64,000 nucleotides of DNA from Vondammii sp040505895 (lineage in GTDB: Bacteria; Pseudomonadota; Gammaproteobacteria; Chromatiales; Chromatiaceae). Location of the stretch: NCBI GenBank assembly GCA_040505895.1, contig JBEVXU010000016.1, forward strand, positions 1 through 64,000, given 5' to 3'. The notes under the pieces are model-generated. The model did no database searches, was not told the DNA's origin, and saw nothing but the letters and a program-made list of their open reading frames with translations. Position numbers and translations under genes: made by a program. How positions within the stretch are numbered: the stretch's first letter is position 1; each line of letters opens with the position of its first letter. Below, piece after piece: positions 16,706-25,061 of this stretch.

Positions 16706-19168
16706 TCACACCGACGTCAGTACATTTCGGGTACGACAGTAATCGATAAATCTCTCGCCAGGTTCTGGATGCAGATAGTAATAACCCTGGCCATAGGCAC
16801 AACCCAGCTCCAGTAGAATATGCTGCTGATCCTGGGTTTCAACTCCTTCTGCCAGGGTATCCATATTAAGACTCTGTGACAGATCGACAATCGCCCGTAG
16901 CAGTGCCTCATTCTGCCCCCCGCTGTGAAGCTCCGCGATAAAAGATTTATCAATTTTCAGTGTATCTACAGGGAAATCCTTAAGGTAGCTCAACGCCGAA
17001 TAACCGGTGCCGAAGTCATCAATGGCGATGCGTACACCCAATTTGCGCAGCTCCCAAGCAGATTTAACAAATTCACTGTCTGACTCCAAAAGCGCAGATT
17101 CGGTCACCTCCAATTCAAGGCATTCAGGGGGTATTCCACTGACTTCCAGTGCGCCATAGACACTCTCAAGAAAGTGGGGGTCCCTGGTCTGAAATGGCGA
17201 GACATTAACAGACATACGACCATCAAAAATGCCTGCATTTCGCCAAGTTACCGCCTGCATGCACGCCTCCATCAATATTCGCGCACCCATCTCGTTGATG
17301 ATGCCGATCTGCTCCGCGGCGGGAATGAAGTGAATGGGCATCACCAGCCCCTTGGTAGGATGCTGCCACCGTACCAGCGCCTCACAGCCAAATACTCTGC
17401 CACCACTCAACTCAACTTGTGGTTGATAATAAAGTTCGAACTGCCAGGTTGAAACGGCAGTTCGCAGCTCGTTTTCCAGGTAGAAACGTTCCTTGGCCGC
17501 CCGCGTCATCTCACTGGAGAAAGAGACAAAAAGTTTTTTTCCCGAGGCCTTGGCAGAGTACATTGCGGTGTCAGCATTGCGCAGAATGTCGCCCACATCA
17601 ACACCATCGTCGGGATAAAGACTGCCGCCGATACTGCCTGTAACCGTTACTTGACTATCACCCAAAATAAACGGCATCTCCAAACATTGAATCAATTTAT
17701 CGGCCACCGCAGTGGCGGCAGACGACTTGTTGTCCATCTCAGCAATGACAATAAATTCATCCCCGCCCAAGCGACCGACAATATCATTTGTACGCATTGC
17801 TGAGGAGAATCGTGCAGCTGCCTGGATCAGCAGTAGATCACCCGCATCGTGGCCCATCGAGTCATTGATCAACTTGAAGCCATCGAGATCGATAAAGTAG
17901 ACCACCAGATTTCTCTTGTACTGCTCGGCGGTCACGATCATCGATTTCAGTGTATTTATGATCGAGAAGCGGTTGGGCAGGCCGGTCAGGGTATCCCGAG
18001 TTGCCAAAGACTCAAGCTTCTCCAGGTTCTCTTTCTCCTCTGTGACGTCTGCTATCACCGCCACATAGTTCACCTTGTCGTTCTCCTTACCATGAACATG
18101 GGTGACGGTCAGGCGGGCTGGAAAATCCGCGCCCTGTTTTTTTCCAAGCGATACTTCCCCTGACCAGAAATTTGACTCCAAGAGTGTCTCATAAACCTTT
18201 TTATAGAAATCGTTACTATGTTTTGTAGATGCCATAACCAGCACCGACCGTCCCTCCAACTCATCTAAGGAGAAACCGGTAATTCTCGAAAACGCCTCGT
18301 TGACCAGAAGAATGTTGCCGTCGGAATCACTGATTACCACCCCTTCGTCGGTACTTGAAAAGACTGCAGACGCAAGGCGAAGCTGCTGCTCCGCCTGCTT
18401 ACTCTCAGTAATATCCAGACAGCTGCCGATCACTTTCAGCACTTTACCGTCCGGGGCTCTGATCACTCGAGCCTTGTCCCGAAAGAAGCGGGGGTGGGAC
18501 TGTTCGTCCTCGATGACATACTCCAGATCGATGCTGTCCTGCTCCTGCTCCTTGCAGCCGATGGCCGCACGAAACTGCAGCAGATCCTTCTCGTCGATAC
18601 CCCGTAACCAGTCATCCAGAGTGAGTTGATTCTTATCCTGGGGCACCCTGCTTTGAGAGCGTTGATCCTCGGCGTAATAGTGCAGGCTGTCCCGGTCGGC
18701 ATCCCACTCATAGATCAGGTCGCTGGTCACCTCTGCGGCAATACGAAAACGCTCCTCACTACTCCTCAGTGCCTTCTCTGCAAGTGCGTTGTTCAGGTGG
18801 ATCATGACCCGGCTGATAGCAACATCGAGGATAACCGGCTTTTTGATGTAATCCACCGCTCCGCTATCCAGACCACGCAATTCGTCTTCAATCTGATCCT
18901 TACTGGTGATAAAGATCACCGGAATATGACCCAGAGCTTCGTCCTGTTTTAGCTCCTCGCACACCTGATAGCCGTCCCGCCCCGGCATAATAATATCAAG
19001 CAGTATCAGGTCAGGATGAGGATAAGTATTGGCAACCTTGAGGGCCTTCTCACCAGATGTGGCCACCTTGACCATGCATTCATCACGCAGTGACTCAGCC
19101 AATACGGCAATGTTACTCGGTTCATCGTCGACAATAAGGACTATTGGCTTGCTGCTGCTCTGAGACAT
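16706..19168 (-). CDS. REC-PAS-PAS-GGDEF-EAL c-di-GMP signalling protein
   Basis: An 820-residue cytoplasmic response regulator. Domains in order: receiver (about 1-125; acidic pocket DD at 14-15, phospho-acceptor Asp58 in LLDIIMPGRDG, Lys in IKKPV); a PAS fold (about 140-255); a second PAS (about 262-380; GVVISDSDGNILLVNEAFSR); diguanylate cyclase (about 390-550; intact RLGGDEFIVI); and phosphodiesterase (about 565-815; intact CEALVRWQHPTKG and DDFGTGYSALSYL). Both catalytic motifs look complete, so either activity, or a switch between them, is possible. It lies 49 bp downstream of the REC-Hpt gene on the same strand and probably receives phosphate through that relay. Confidence 0.92.
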   Translation of the reverse strand: MSQSSSKPIVLIVDDEPSNIAVLAESLRDECMVKVATSGEKALKVANTYPHPDLILLDIIMPGRDGYQVCEELKQDEALGHIPVIFITSKDQIEDELRGLDSGAVDYIKKPVILDVAISRVMIHLNNALAEKALRSSEERFRIAAEVTSDLIYEWDADRDSLHYYAEDQRSQSRVPQDKNQLTLDDWLRGIDEKDLLQFRAAIGCKEQEQDSIDLEYVIEDEQSHPRFFRDKARVIRAPDGKVLKVIGSCLDITESKQAEQQLRLASAVFSSTDEGVVISDSDGNILLVNEAFSRITGFSLDELEGRSVLVMASTKHSNDFYKKVYETLLESNFWSGEVSLGKKQGADFPARLTVTHVHGKENDKVNYVAVIADVTEEKENLEKLESLATRDTLTGLPNRFSIINTLKSMIVTAEQYKRNLVVYFIDLDGFKLINDSMGHDAGDLLLIQAAARFSSAMRTNDIVGRLGGDEFIVIAEMDNKSSAATAVADKLIQCLEMPFILGDSQVTVTGSIGGSLYPDDGVDVGDILRNADTAMYSAKASGKKLFVSFSSEMTRAAKERFYLENELRTAVSTWQFELYYQPQVELSGGRVFGCEALVRWQHPTKGLVMPIHFIPAAEQIGIINEMGARILMEACMQAVTWRNAGIFDGRMSVNVSPFQTRDPHFLESVYGALEVSGIPPECLELEVTESALLESDSEFVKSAWELRKLGVRIAIDDFGTGYSALSYLKDFPVDTLKIDKSFIAELHSGGQNEALLRAIVDLSQSLNMDTLAEGVETQDQQHILLELGCAYGQGYYYLHPEPGERFIDYCRTRNVLTSV

Positions 19169-19217
19169 AATAAGAAGCCTCTCTGTTGAGTTTTGTACCT
19201 AAATTAATAGATAGATA

Positions 19218-20327
19218 TCAGTCGGTATTAACCCTATCCAGTTCTACCGTAATTTGGTCCGTCAGATCGATCAGTGAATCATGATCAATATCGGCTACGG
19301 ACTGTCGTAGCTGATCTAATAGCTCCGATTCAATCAGGCTACGACATGGGCCTACTATCGCTGCCACAGCCTCATTACTGATATATTCACAGTTCACCGC
19401 CATCTTTCGCAACTGACTGACTCTATGAGTAATCTCTTCCATCGTCACCGTCGACGAGTCGCCGTCCACCACCCCATCAGCCTCCAGGACGACACTATTT
19501 CTGATCAAAGTCCCCGTTGCCTCAATAGCCTCATCATACTCGGCCTGTAGGCGAATCAGATCATCCACCTTCCGCTCACCTTTCAACTCGGCCTCAAATG
19601 CTACAGCTGCTCGATAGAGGAGAGAGGCGCCCATGTTTCCAGAGACACCTTTGATGGTATGCAACAGATCTGAAGCATCAGCAAACTGTGAGGTCGCCAC
19701 TAGCTTGGCGACACGAGCGGAAGAGTCTCCATGCCGCATATCCAACTGCCGGAGCAATGTGGCATAGAGCTGCCTGTTTCCGGCGAGTTGATGCAAACCA
19801 CGCCGCAGGTCGATGATACCCTCGGCATCAGCGTCGGTGGGTAGACAGGAAGAGTCTCCTTTGCCGGCTTGTGAGGCCGATAGCATGTGTAATGGTTGAT
19901 AATCACCCGGAGGAATTCTCCGGTTTAGCACTTCAACCAGACTTTGGCGCCGCAGTGGCTTGGTAATACACTCATCCGCACCCGCGGCAATACAGCAATC
20001 AAAATCCTCTGCACGAGAGGCGGCCGTCATGGCAATGATGGGGATTTCAGAAAAACCTTCAAGCTGCCGAATCCGTTGCGTTGCCTCTGGCCCATCCATC
20101 ACCGGCATATGCAGATCCATAAGCACAATCACAACTCCCTCACTCTTCACCGCTTCCACAGCAGCGATCCCATTATCAGCAATAGTGATCCTGAGGCCAA
20201 TACTCTCCAGCATCTCTCGGGATACTGCCTGATTGATCTCGTCATCTTCGACCAACAACAGGGGAGCGCCACGCAGTGATGGTAGTAACCGAAGACTCTG
20301 CTCAGAAGGCTCATCCGAAACACACAA
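19218..20327 (-). CDS. REC-Hpt protein, likely remnant of a hybrid histidine kinase
   Basis: A 369-residue protein with a receiver domain (about 20-145; LLLVEDDEINQAV, Asp71 in VLMDLHMPVMDG, Lys in CITKPL) and a histidine phosphotransfer domain (about 170-265; LLHTIKGVSGNMGA, His about 223), then a helical tail. The order and the linker (LLPSLRGAPLLLVEDDEIN) are those of the C-terminal half of hybrid kinases such as BarA-type proteins, but no kinase core precedes it. The frame begins with TTG directly after an in-frame TGA, with GAGG about 10 bp upstream, so it may be a truncated yet translated gene. Its 5' end lies inside the 260-bp direct repeat. It is followed by the GGDEF-EAL regulator. 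Confidence 0.8.
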   Translation of the reverse strand: MCVSDEPSEQSLRLLPSLRGAPLLLVEDDEINQAVSREMLESIGLRITIADNGIAAVEAVKSEGVVIVLMDLHMPVMDGPEATQRIRQLEGFSEIPIIAMTAASRAEDFDCCIAAGADECITKPLRRQSLVEVLNRRIPPGDYQPLHMLSASQAGKGDSSCLPTDADAEGIIDLRRGLHQLAGNRQLYATLLRQLDMRHGDSSARVAKLVATSQFADASDLLHTIKGVSGNMGASLLYRAAVAFEAELKGERKVDDLIRLQAEYDEAIEATGTLIRNSVVLEADGVVDGDSSTVTMEEITHRVSQLRKMAVNCEYISNEAVAAIVGPCRSLIESELLDQLRQSVADIDHDSLIDLTDQITVELDRVNTD

Positions 20328-20524
20328 TACTCATTACCTCCAGAAGCGAAACCATCCATCCATTGATTCCAAGCATTATATCAAACCAGCATAATAGTAA
20401 CTCATTTTGCAGGGTAAATAGCTGATGGAGTATTACCCCTGCCAACTTATCTGTAGATGATTGGTGCTATAGTCCGGCCATGACCATCACAGGTGAGATC
20501 ATCGACTTCACCAGCCTCGTCTCC
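20265..20524. repeat. 260-bp direct repeat, left copy
   Basis: This sequence recurs at 27402-27661 with the same length, no gaps and only about ten mismatches. It spans the first codons of the REC-Hpt gene (minus strand), the intergenic region, and the first 15 codons of queG (plus strand). In this left copy the REC-Hpt side is intact and queG is cut; the reverse is true for the right copy. The two copies bracket about 6.9 kb of other DNA. Confidence 0.9.
20480..20524 (+). pseudogene. 5' fragment of queG (duplicate)
   Basis: The first 15 codons (MTITGEIIDFTSLVS) match the start of the intact queG at 27617 apart from one substitution, then similarity stops abruptly and the frame runs on into unrelated sequence to about 20740. 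It is a by-product of the direct repeat rather than a gene. Confidence 0.85.
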
Positions 20525-20980
20525 CATGGGGCTTTGAGCATCACATCGCTTACAGCAGGCCAACTGGACTATTACGCCCTTTGGCCAGCATCAGATTATT
20601 TTCGCAGTAATTTACTATGGTATTTTGCTTGTAACCAATCTAGTATAGATAAAGTGACTGCTTTGCTGGCCCGCAAAAAAGAAAGGTTGGCAATTGTTGC
20701 TCCGTATACCTATTGCTCAATTGGCCTGGGGAGGCTCTGAGTAAGCCTGGGCGAATTGAGCTACGCTCGGGGAATACAAGAACGAGGTGAAGATCGCAGC
20801 TAGCGCTACCGCATCCTGTTCTCGCTTATTACCTATATCCCTGTAGGTAACGCAGATATTGCGTCTTCCAGATGCCAGGCAATCGTTCATGACTTGTTCT
20901 AGACCTAACCAGAAGACCGACATCAGTTGATGTGCACGGCACTTGAAGAGAGAGGGATCTTTGATCTTGGGGATTTAATA
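20525..20980. other. Left border of the accessory segment
   Basis: After the queG stub, about 200 bp (20525-20728) carry no recognisable gene; an ORF here is only read-through of the stub. A diverged MITE-like copy follows (20729-20908), then the leader of the CZB-PAS-GGDEF gene. Confidence 0.6.
20729..20908. repeat. MITE-like element, diverged copy
   Basis: Left end GGGAGGCTCTGAGTAAG, inner GATATTGCGTCTTCCAGATG and CAGGCAATCGTTCATGACTT match the element at 6422-6581, but the middle is replaced or expanded by about 20 bp (TTCTCGCTTATTACCTATAT) and the right terminus is degenerate (CTAGACCTAACC). Confidence 0.65.
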
Positions 20981-22276
20981 ATGAACTCACAACTATATAA
21001 CCAATTGATATCGGGTCAGATATACAGTCAACTGAAAATGTTGGATACCGCCCTGGAGGAGCACCATCGCTGGCTGGCCAACATCATGTTGAATCTCACA
21101 TTTAATACGCCACCATCGAAAAATGATCTTTCAGAAGATGCACACTACAAGTGTGCCTTCGGCACCTGGTACAAACAATTCCATGATAAAGATCTGGCCA
21201 GACTACCCGAATTCCAGGCTATTGGTGCCATACACCAGAAGATGCATGCAAAAACTCGAGAAATAATACAACGAAAACAGCAGAAGGTAGCTCCAAAACT
21301 TGATGAATTTCAGAGCATACTTAACCTGAGTAAGGAGTTACGTAATTCGGTAGCACAGCTCAAAGAAGCGATAAAGAGTGACCTATACCAGACGGCAAGA
21401 CTACTGATTGAGGTATTTGATAAAACCAGTGAAGCAGTGATGATCTCTGATCCTGCTGCACGCATCATCAACGTCAATGCAGCTTTCTCTCAGATTACCG
21501 GGTATACCGCCGCCGAGGTGATGGGGAAAAACCCCAGCCTACTTCGGTCTGGCCGTCAGGATGCACTCTTCTATGAAAAGTTTTGGGACGCACTGAATAC
21601 AACCGGAGAGTGGCAGGGAGAAATCTGGAACAGGCGTAAATGTGGCGAAGTTTACCTTCAGTGGCTCTCAGTCAGTGCCATTTATAATCAGCTGGGAGAA
21701 GTCCACTGCTACGTGGGGATCATCTCCCATATACGCGCTGAAAATGAGCATCAGCAGTGGCTATATCAACAGGCACATACTGACCCACTAACCGGCCTGG
21801 CCAACCGTATCGTATTGAATGACCGCCTGTTCCATGCCATGGCTCAAGGGCGTCGAGACCAGCAAAGTGTCAGCGTAATGTTTCTGGACCTGGATGGCTT
21901 CAAACAGACTAACGACAAACTTGGCCACCAATTTGGGGATCAACTATTATGCAAAGTGGCCGAACGTCTGCAAGGTGCCGTGCGGGAGACAGATACGGTG
22001 GCCCGCTTTGGTGGTGATGAGTTCGTCATTGTTATGCCTCACAGCTCTAGAACTACGCTTGCCGAGATCGAAACAATGGCTAAAAAGCTCGTAACCTTAG
22101 TCGCCCTGCCTTATAACGTGAAAGATAGGGAGTACACCATTTCCACCAGCATGGGTATTAGCCTATTTCCAAATCATGGAGAAGATGCAGATAAACTTTT
22201 GCACTATGCCGATTGTGCGCTCTATACAGCCAAATCATCGGGCAAAAACGCCTATCATTTCCACTCCCCTGACTAA
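20981..22276 (+). CDS. CZB-PAS-GGDEF diguanylate cyclase
   Basis: A 431-residue soluble protein. The first 130 residues form a chemoreceptor zinc-binding (CZB) domain: LEEHHRWLANIM supplies a His, YKCAFGTWYKQF the Cys, and GAIHQKMHAK a His pair. A PAS domain (about 145-260; SDPAARIINVNAAFSQITGY) and a GGDEF domain (about 275-430; intact RFGGDEFVIV) follow. CZB domains bind zinc and, in DgcZ-type proteins, zinc inhibits the cyclase; zinc or redox control of c-di-GMP synthesis is therefore likely. I chose ATG at 20981, preceded by GGGGAT; the longer frame from 20927 adds nothing conserved. It lies within the repeat-bounded accessory segment. Confidence 0.88.
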   Translation: MNSQLYNQLISGQIYSQLKMLDTALEEHHRWLANIMLNLTFNTPPSKNDLSEDAHYKCAFGTWYKQFHDKDLARLPEFQAIGAIHQKMHAKTREIIQRKQQKVAPKLDEFQSILNLSKELRNSVAQLKEAIKSDLYQTARLLIEVFDKTSEAVMISDPAARIINVNAAFSQITGYTAAEVMGKNPSLLRSGRQDALFYEKFWDALNTTGEWQGEIWNRRKCGEVYLQWLSVSAIYNQLGEVHCYVGIISHIRAENEHQQWLYQQAHTDPLTGLANRIVLNDRLFHAMAQGRRDQQSVSVMFLDLDGFKQTNDKLGHQFGDQLLCKVAERLQGAVRETDTVARFGGDEFVIVMPHSSRTTLAEIETMAKKLVTLVALPYNVKDREYTISTSMGISLFPNHGEDADKLLHYADCALYTAKSSGKNAYHFHSPD

Positions 22277-22404
22277 TTGCTCCGCATGAGCTAAGTCCTG
22301 GATCAAACAAACAGGACAGCTACATCTCACGCTGCATCGGCATAAAACCCTGTGGCCTGATGGTCAGCCCCTTTGCGGCTGACGCCGATGGAGTTTCTTT
22401 ATCA

Positions 22405-24030
22405 CTAAAGCTGCCGATCCAATGGCAACTCAATAATGATTTTTGCGCCATGGTTCGGTTCAGACTCAACCGTAATGCGGCCACCATGAGTGTCCGTGAC
22501 AATGAAATAGGCGATAAATAATCCAAGTCCGGTACCACGCCCCACGGTTTTAGTGGTGTAAAAGGGATCGAATATCCTCTGTTGCGTCTCCTGATCCATG
22601 CCTGGGCCGTTATCTGCCAACTCGATAACAGCAGAGTCACCACGCCTATAGGTCGAAACCAGTAGCGTGGGAATATTCTCTTCACTAGCCGCCTCATGCA
22701 TGGCCTGGGCTGCATTACTAAACAGGTTCAACAGAACCTGTTTGATCCCCGAAGAAATACAGGGTACCGGAGCTAAATTAGAATCATAGCTTTTCGTGAT
22801 GCGTACATTGCGAAAGTCGTATTGTGATTTCAGGTCATAATCGAGTGCCGCCATTTCCAGTGTCTGATCGAGAATCTCTGCCAGATCAATTAATTCAAAC
22901 TCCGCAGTGGCGTTACGACTGAAGTGCAACATATTATCGACGATAACACCGGTATGCGCAGCAGCATCTTTGACGCCTTCCAACATATCCATGACCTTGC
23001 GCTCTTTCAGGTAGGCGTTCATAGCCTCCAGTTCCAACCTGTGTTTCTTGGCAGCCTCGATATTTTTGTTTAAGTCAGGATCGATGCGGCGCATGATATT
23101 CTGCATGCTAAGCGTTATTCCGGCCAGAGGATTGTTTATCTCATGGGCCATACCGGCGGCCAGCATACCGATCGAGAGCATTTTTTCGCTCTGGATCATG
23201 CTCTCCTCCATGCGGACGCGTTCAGAGATATCGTCGATCCGTATCACCGCCCCCTTGGACGAATCACTCTCCAATGGGTAGACCACCATGTCGAAATAAC
23301 CGCTAGTTTTTTCATGCGTAAACTTGAGGTGGGAGAGGTTCAGGGGTTGCAGTTTCTCTAACGTTTTTTTGATTCGGGATCTATATGCCTCGAGGGAGGG
23401 AAACAGTTGCCACACCGGTTTCCCTCGCGCTTGTTCTATCGTGATACCAATACGACTCTCAGCCTCTCCATTAAACTCTTCCACATTACCATTACGGTCG
23501 ACACCAATGAGAAGTGAGGGCATGTAATCAAATACGTTGCGCAGATAGTTACGGGTACGTTCCAGTTCGGCGACCTTCTGGTCGAGCTTTCTGGCGATGG
23601 TCTGCTGATATTGGGCATCCATTTCCTTGTTCTCTGTGGGAGAGGGAGCATATATCGGAAGCTCGCCCGCCTTGTGTTGCCGTATTACCTCCTCGATAGC
23701 AGCGAGTAGCTGTGGTAGTTCCATCGGCTTGGAGAGGTAACGGGCTGCGCCGATAGAGAGCCCCAACTCTCTGTTGGCCTCTTCAAGATAGGTAGCGGTA
23801 TAGAAGATTAAGGGTATCGTACTTAATGTATTGTCTGCCTTAAGCTTGCGACATAACTCGAAGCCATCCATTTTCGGCATCATGATGTCGGAGATGATCA
23901 GGTCCGGTCTGTTCTCTCTGGCAGCCACCAGGGCCTCGAGACCGTTGTTCGTGGCGACTACTTGATAGCCGCTGGCAGCAAGTTCTTTGTGATTTGGGCA
24001 TATATATAGACTTGGGTCGGTTAGCAGCAA
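22405..24030 (-). CDS. REC-PAS histidine kinase with damaged N-terminus
   Basis: 541 residues. An N-terminal receiver domain (to about 120) keeps the phospho-acceptor region (DLIISDIMMPKMDG) and Lys (YLSKPM), but the usual acidic pair of the first strand is missing; the frame starts LLLTDPSLYICPNHKELAA with only TTG available, after an in-frame TAA. A PAS domain (about 165-280), HisKA with MAHEINNPLAGIT, and an ATPase domain (NLFSNAAQAM, DNGPGMD, GRGTGLGLF) follow and look complete. The kinase could still act, but the receiver is either 5'-truncated or frame-shifted near 24030-24060. No cognate regulator is adjacent. Read in the opposite direction to the neighbouring cyclase. Confidence 0.8.
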   Translation of the reverse strand: MLLTDPSLYICPNHKELAASGYQVVATNNGLEALVAARENRPDLIISDIMMPKMDGFELCRKLKADNTLSTIPLIFYTATYLEEANRELGLSIGAARYLSKPMELPQLLAAIEEVIRQHKAGELPIYAPSPTENKEMDAQYQQTIARKLDQKVAELERTRNYLRNVFDYMPSLLIGVDRNGNVEEFNGEAESRIGITIEQARGKPVWQLFPSLEAYRSRIKKTLEKLQPLNLSHLKFTHEKTSGYFDMVVYPLESDSSKGAVIRIDDISERVRMEESMIQSEKMLSIGMLAAGMAHEINNPLAGITLSMQNIMRRIDPDLNKNIEAAKKHRLELEAMNAYLKERKVMDMLEGVKDAAAHTGVIVDNMLHFSRNATAEFELIDLAEILDQTLEMAALDYDLKSQYDFRNVRITKSYDSNLAPVPCISSGIKQVLLNLFSNAAQAMHEAASEENIPTLLVSTYRRGDSAVIELADNGPGMDQETQQRIFDPFYTTKTVGRGTGLGLFIAYFIVTDTHGGRITVESEPNHGAKIIIELPLDRQL

Positions 24031-24112
24031 ACGCGCAGAGTTATTAACATGATATTAACTCCACCTTTGCTCCCCTTGCCAATTGCTCATAACAGACCGA
24101 GTCGTCCGGCTG

Positions 24113-24307
24113 TTAGCCTCTGAAATCAACAATTGGAATAAGGAAGCCAGCCTCTTTTTTACGCGCTTCAGCAAGACTCCGAAGGTGGCTGTGATGTTCA
24201 TCATAGCGATGCTTGATCTCACGGCCTGTCCACTCGGATCTCAGTCCGGCATTAAGCCAATGTCGTAGTGTCTCAGCCATAGGCTGCATCCATTGGGCTC
24301 TCCTCAC
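24113..24307 (-). CDS. Small hypothetical protein, doubtful
   Basis: A 64-residue open frame beginning MRRAQWMQPMAETLRHWLNA. It is basic and mostly helical with no recognised domain, no clear ribosome site and no operon partner. It lies between the damaged histidine kinase and a transposase remnant, so it may be a leftover of a larger mobile-element gene rather than a working gene. Confidence 0.3.
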   Translation of the reverse strand: MRRAQWMQPMAETLRHWLNAGLRSEWTGREIKHRYDEHHSHLRSLAEARKKEAGFLIPIVDFRG

Positions 24308-24621
24308 TATATATTAGTGGAGTCTATAGCCTTTGCCTGCTTTTCGTTTCCTGGCTACCCATGATACCCAGCTCATAGTAGAAAAGTCTGGGCTCTATAT
24401 AGCTGTGAATAAATGCTTATGAACGGAAATATTAGATATATGTCATCTCGATGAGGCATTTAGAGGTGTATACAGCGGGCACTCTTTTGCATAAGGAACC
24501 TCTGAACAAGTCATGACCAATTGCCTTGCACTCAGTAGACGCAATATCTGCGTTGAAAATCTTGCTAATAGTCTGTAGCTTTTAGCTTATCAGCAGTCAC
24601 CACGCTTTCTTCGGTAACCGG
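24308..24621. other. Gap with a truncated MITE-like copy
   Basis: AT-rich, no gene seen. From about 24495 to 24587 it holds half of a MITE-like element, cut where the IS91-type remnant begins. Confidence 0.55.
24495..24587. repeat. Truncated MITE-like element
   Basis: In inverse orientation to the copy at 6422, it reads GGAACCTCTGAACAAGTC, then AGACGCAATATCTGCGTTGA and AAATCTTGCTAATAGTCTG, and then similarity ends. Only one half and one terminus remain, and the break coincides with the edge of the transposase remnant. Confidence 0.65.
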
Positions 24622-24897
24622 CTATCCCGCCCTTGCCGTTACCTGTTTGCGCAGTGGCGCATTGGGCGCCAATACCCCGTGGTAGCGATGCCTGTGCCGC
24701 CGGGGTGGCGGTATCAGGAGGGCGATGCGGTCGAGAAACTCCGCCGGCTTCAGCCGCGGCAGGGTCTGACCGTCGTGCCGGGGCTTGGAGAATCGGTAGA
24801 TGAGCACTTCGTCCTTCTCCGGCCAATAGGGGGCGGGCGCAGTAGCGCAATAGCCGCTTTCTTATCTTTTCCCTGGCTTGCTCGATCAGAACGTTAT
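24622..24897 (-). pseudogene. IS91-family transposase remnant (C-terminal part, frameshifted)
   Basis: Two overlapping minus-strand frames together recall the C-terminal region of Y2/IS91-type transposases: one frame gives IEQAREKIRKRLLRYCARP, the other LIYRFSKPRHDGQTLPRLKP, LLIPPPRRHRHRYHG and VLAPNAPLRKQVTA. The switch of frame near 24810 shows an indel, and both the catalytic N-terminal part and the true C-terminus are missing. IS91-like elements move by rolling circle and can carry flanking DNA, which makes this scar relevant to the origin of the adjacent fusion gene. Confidence 0.7.
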
Positions 24898-25061
24898 TCC
24901 ATTGTAGGTCCGGGGGTGACATAACAGCTGCAAATCACCATGGAGAAATGAAGTAAACAGATAGACCAGACTCTACTAAACTGGTGAATGTCAGGTAATT
25001 TTCCAACCCTGCTGTTCTCTGTCTCTCGATGGCAAATAGATACCAAATTCAAGGTGCTCCA

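Noticed and set aside
20525..20740. 86-residue ORF from the queG stub
   Set aside because: Only its first 15 codons are queG-derived; the remainder is unrelated read-through without protein-like features.
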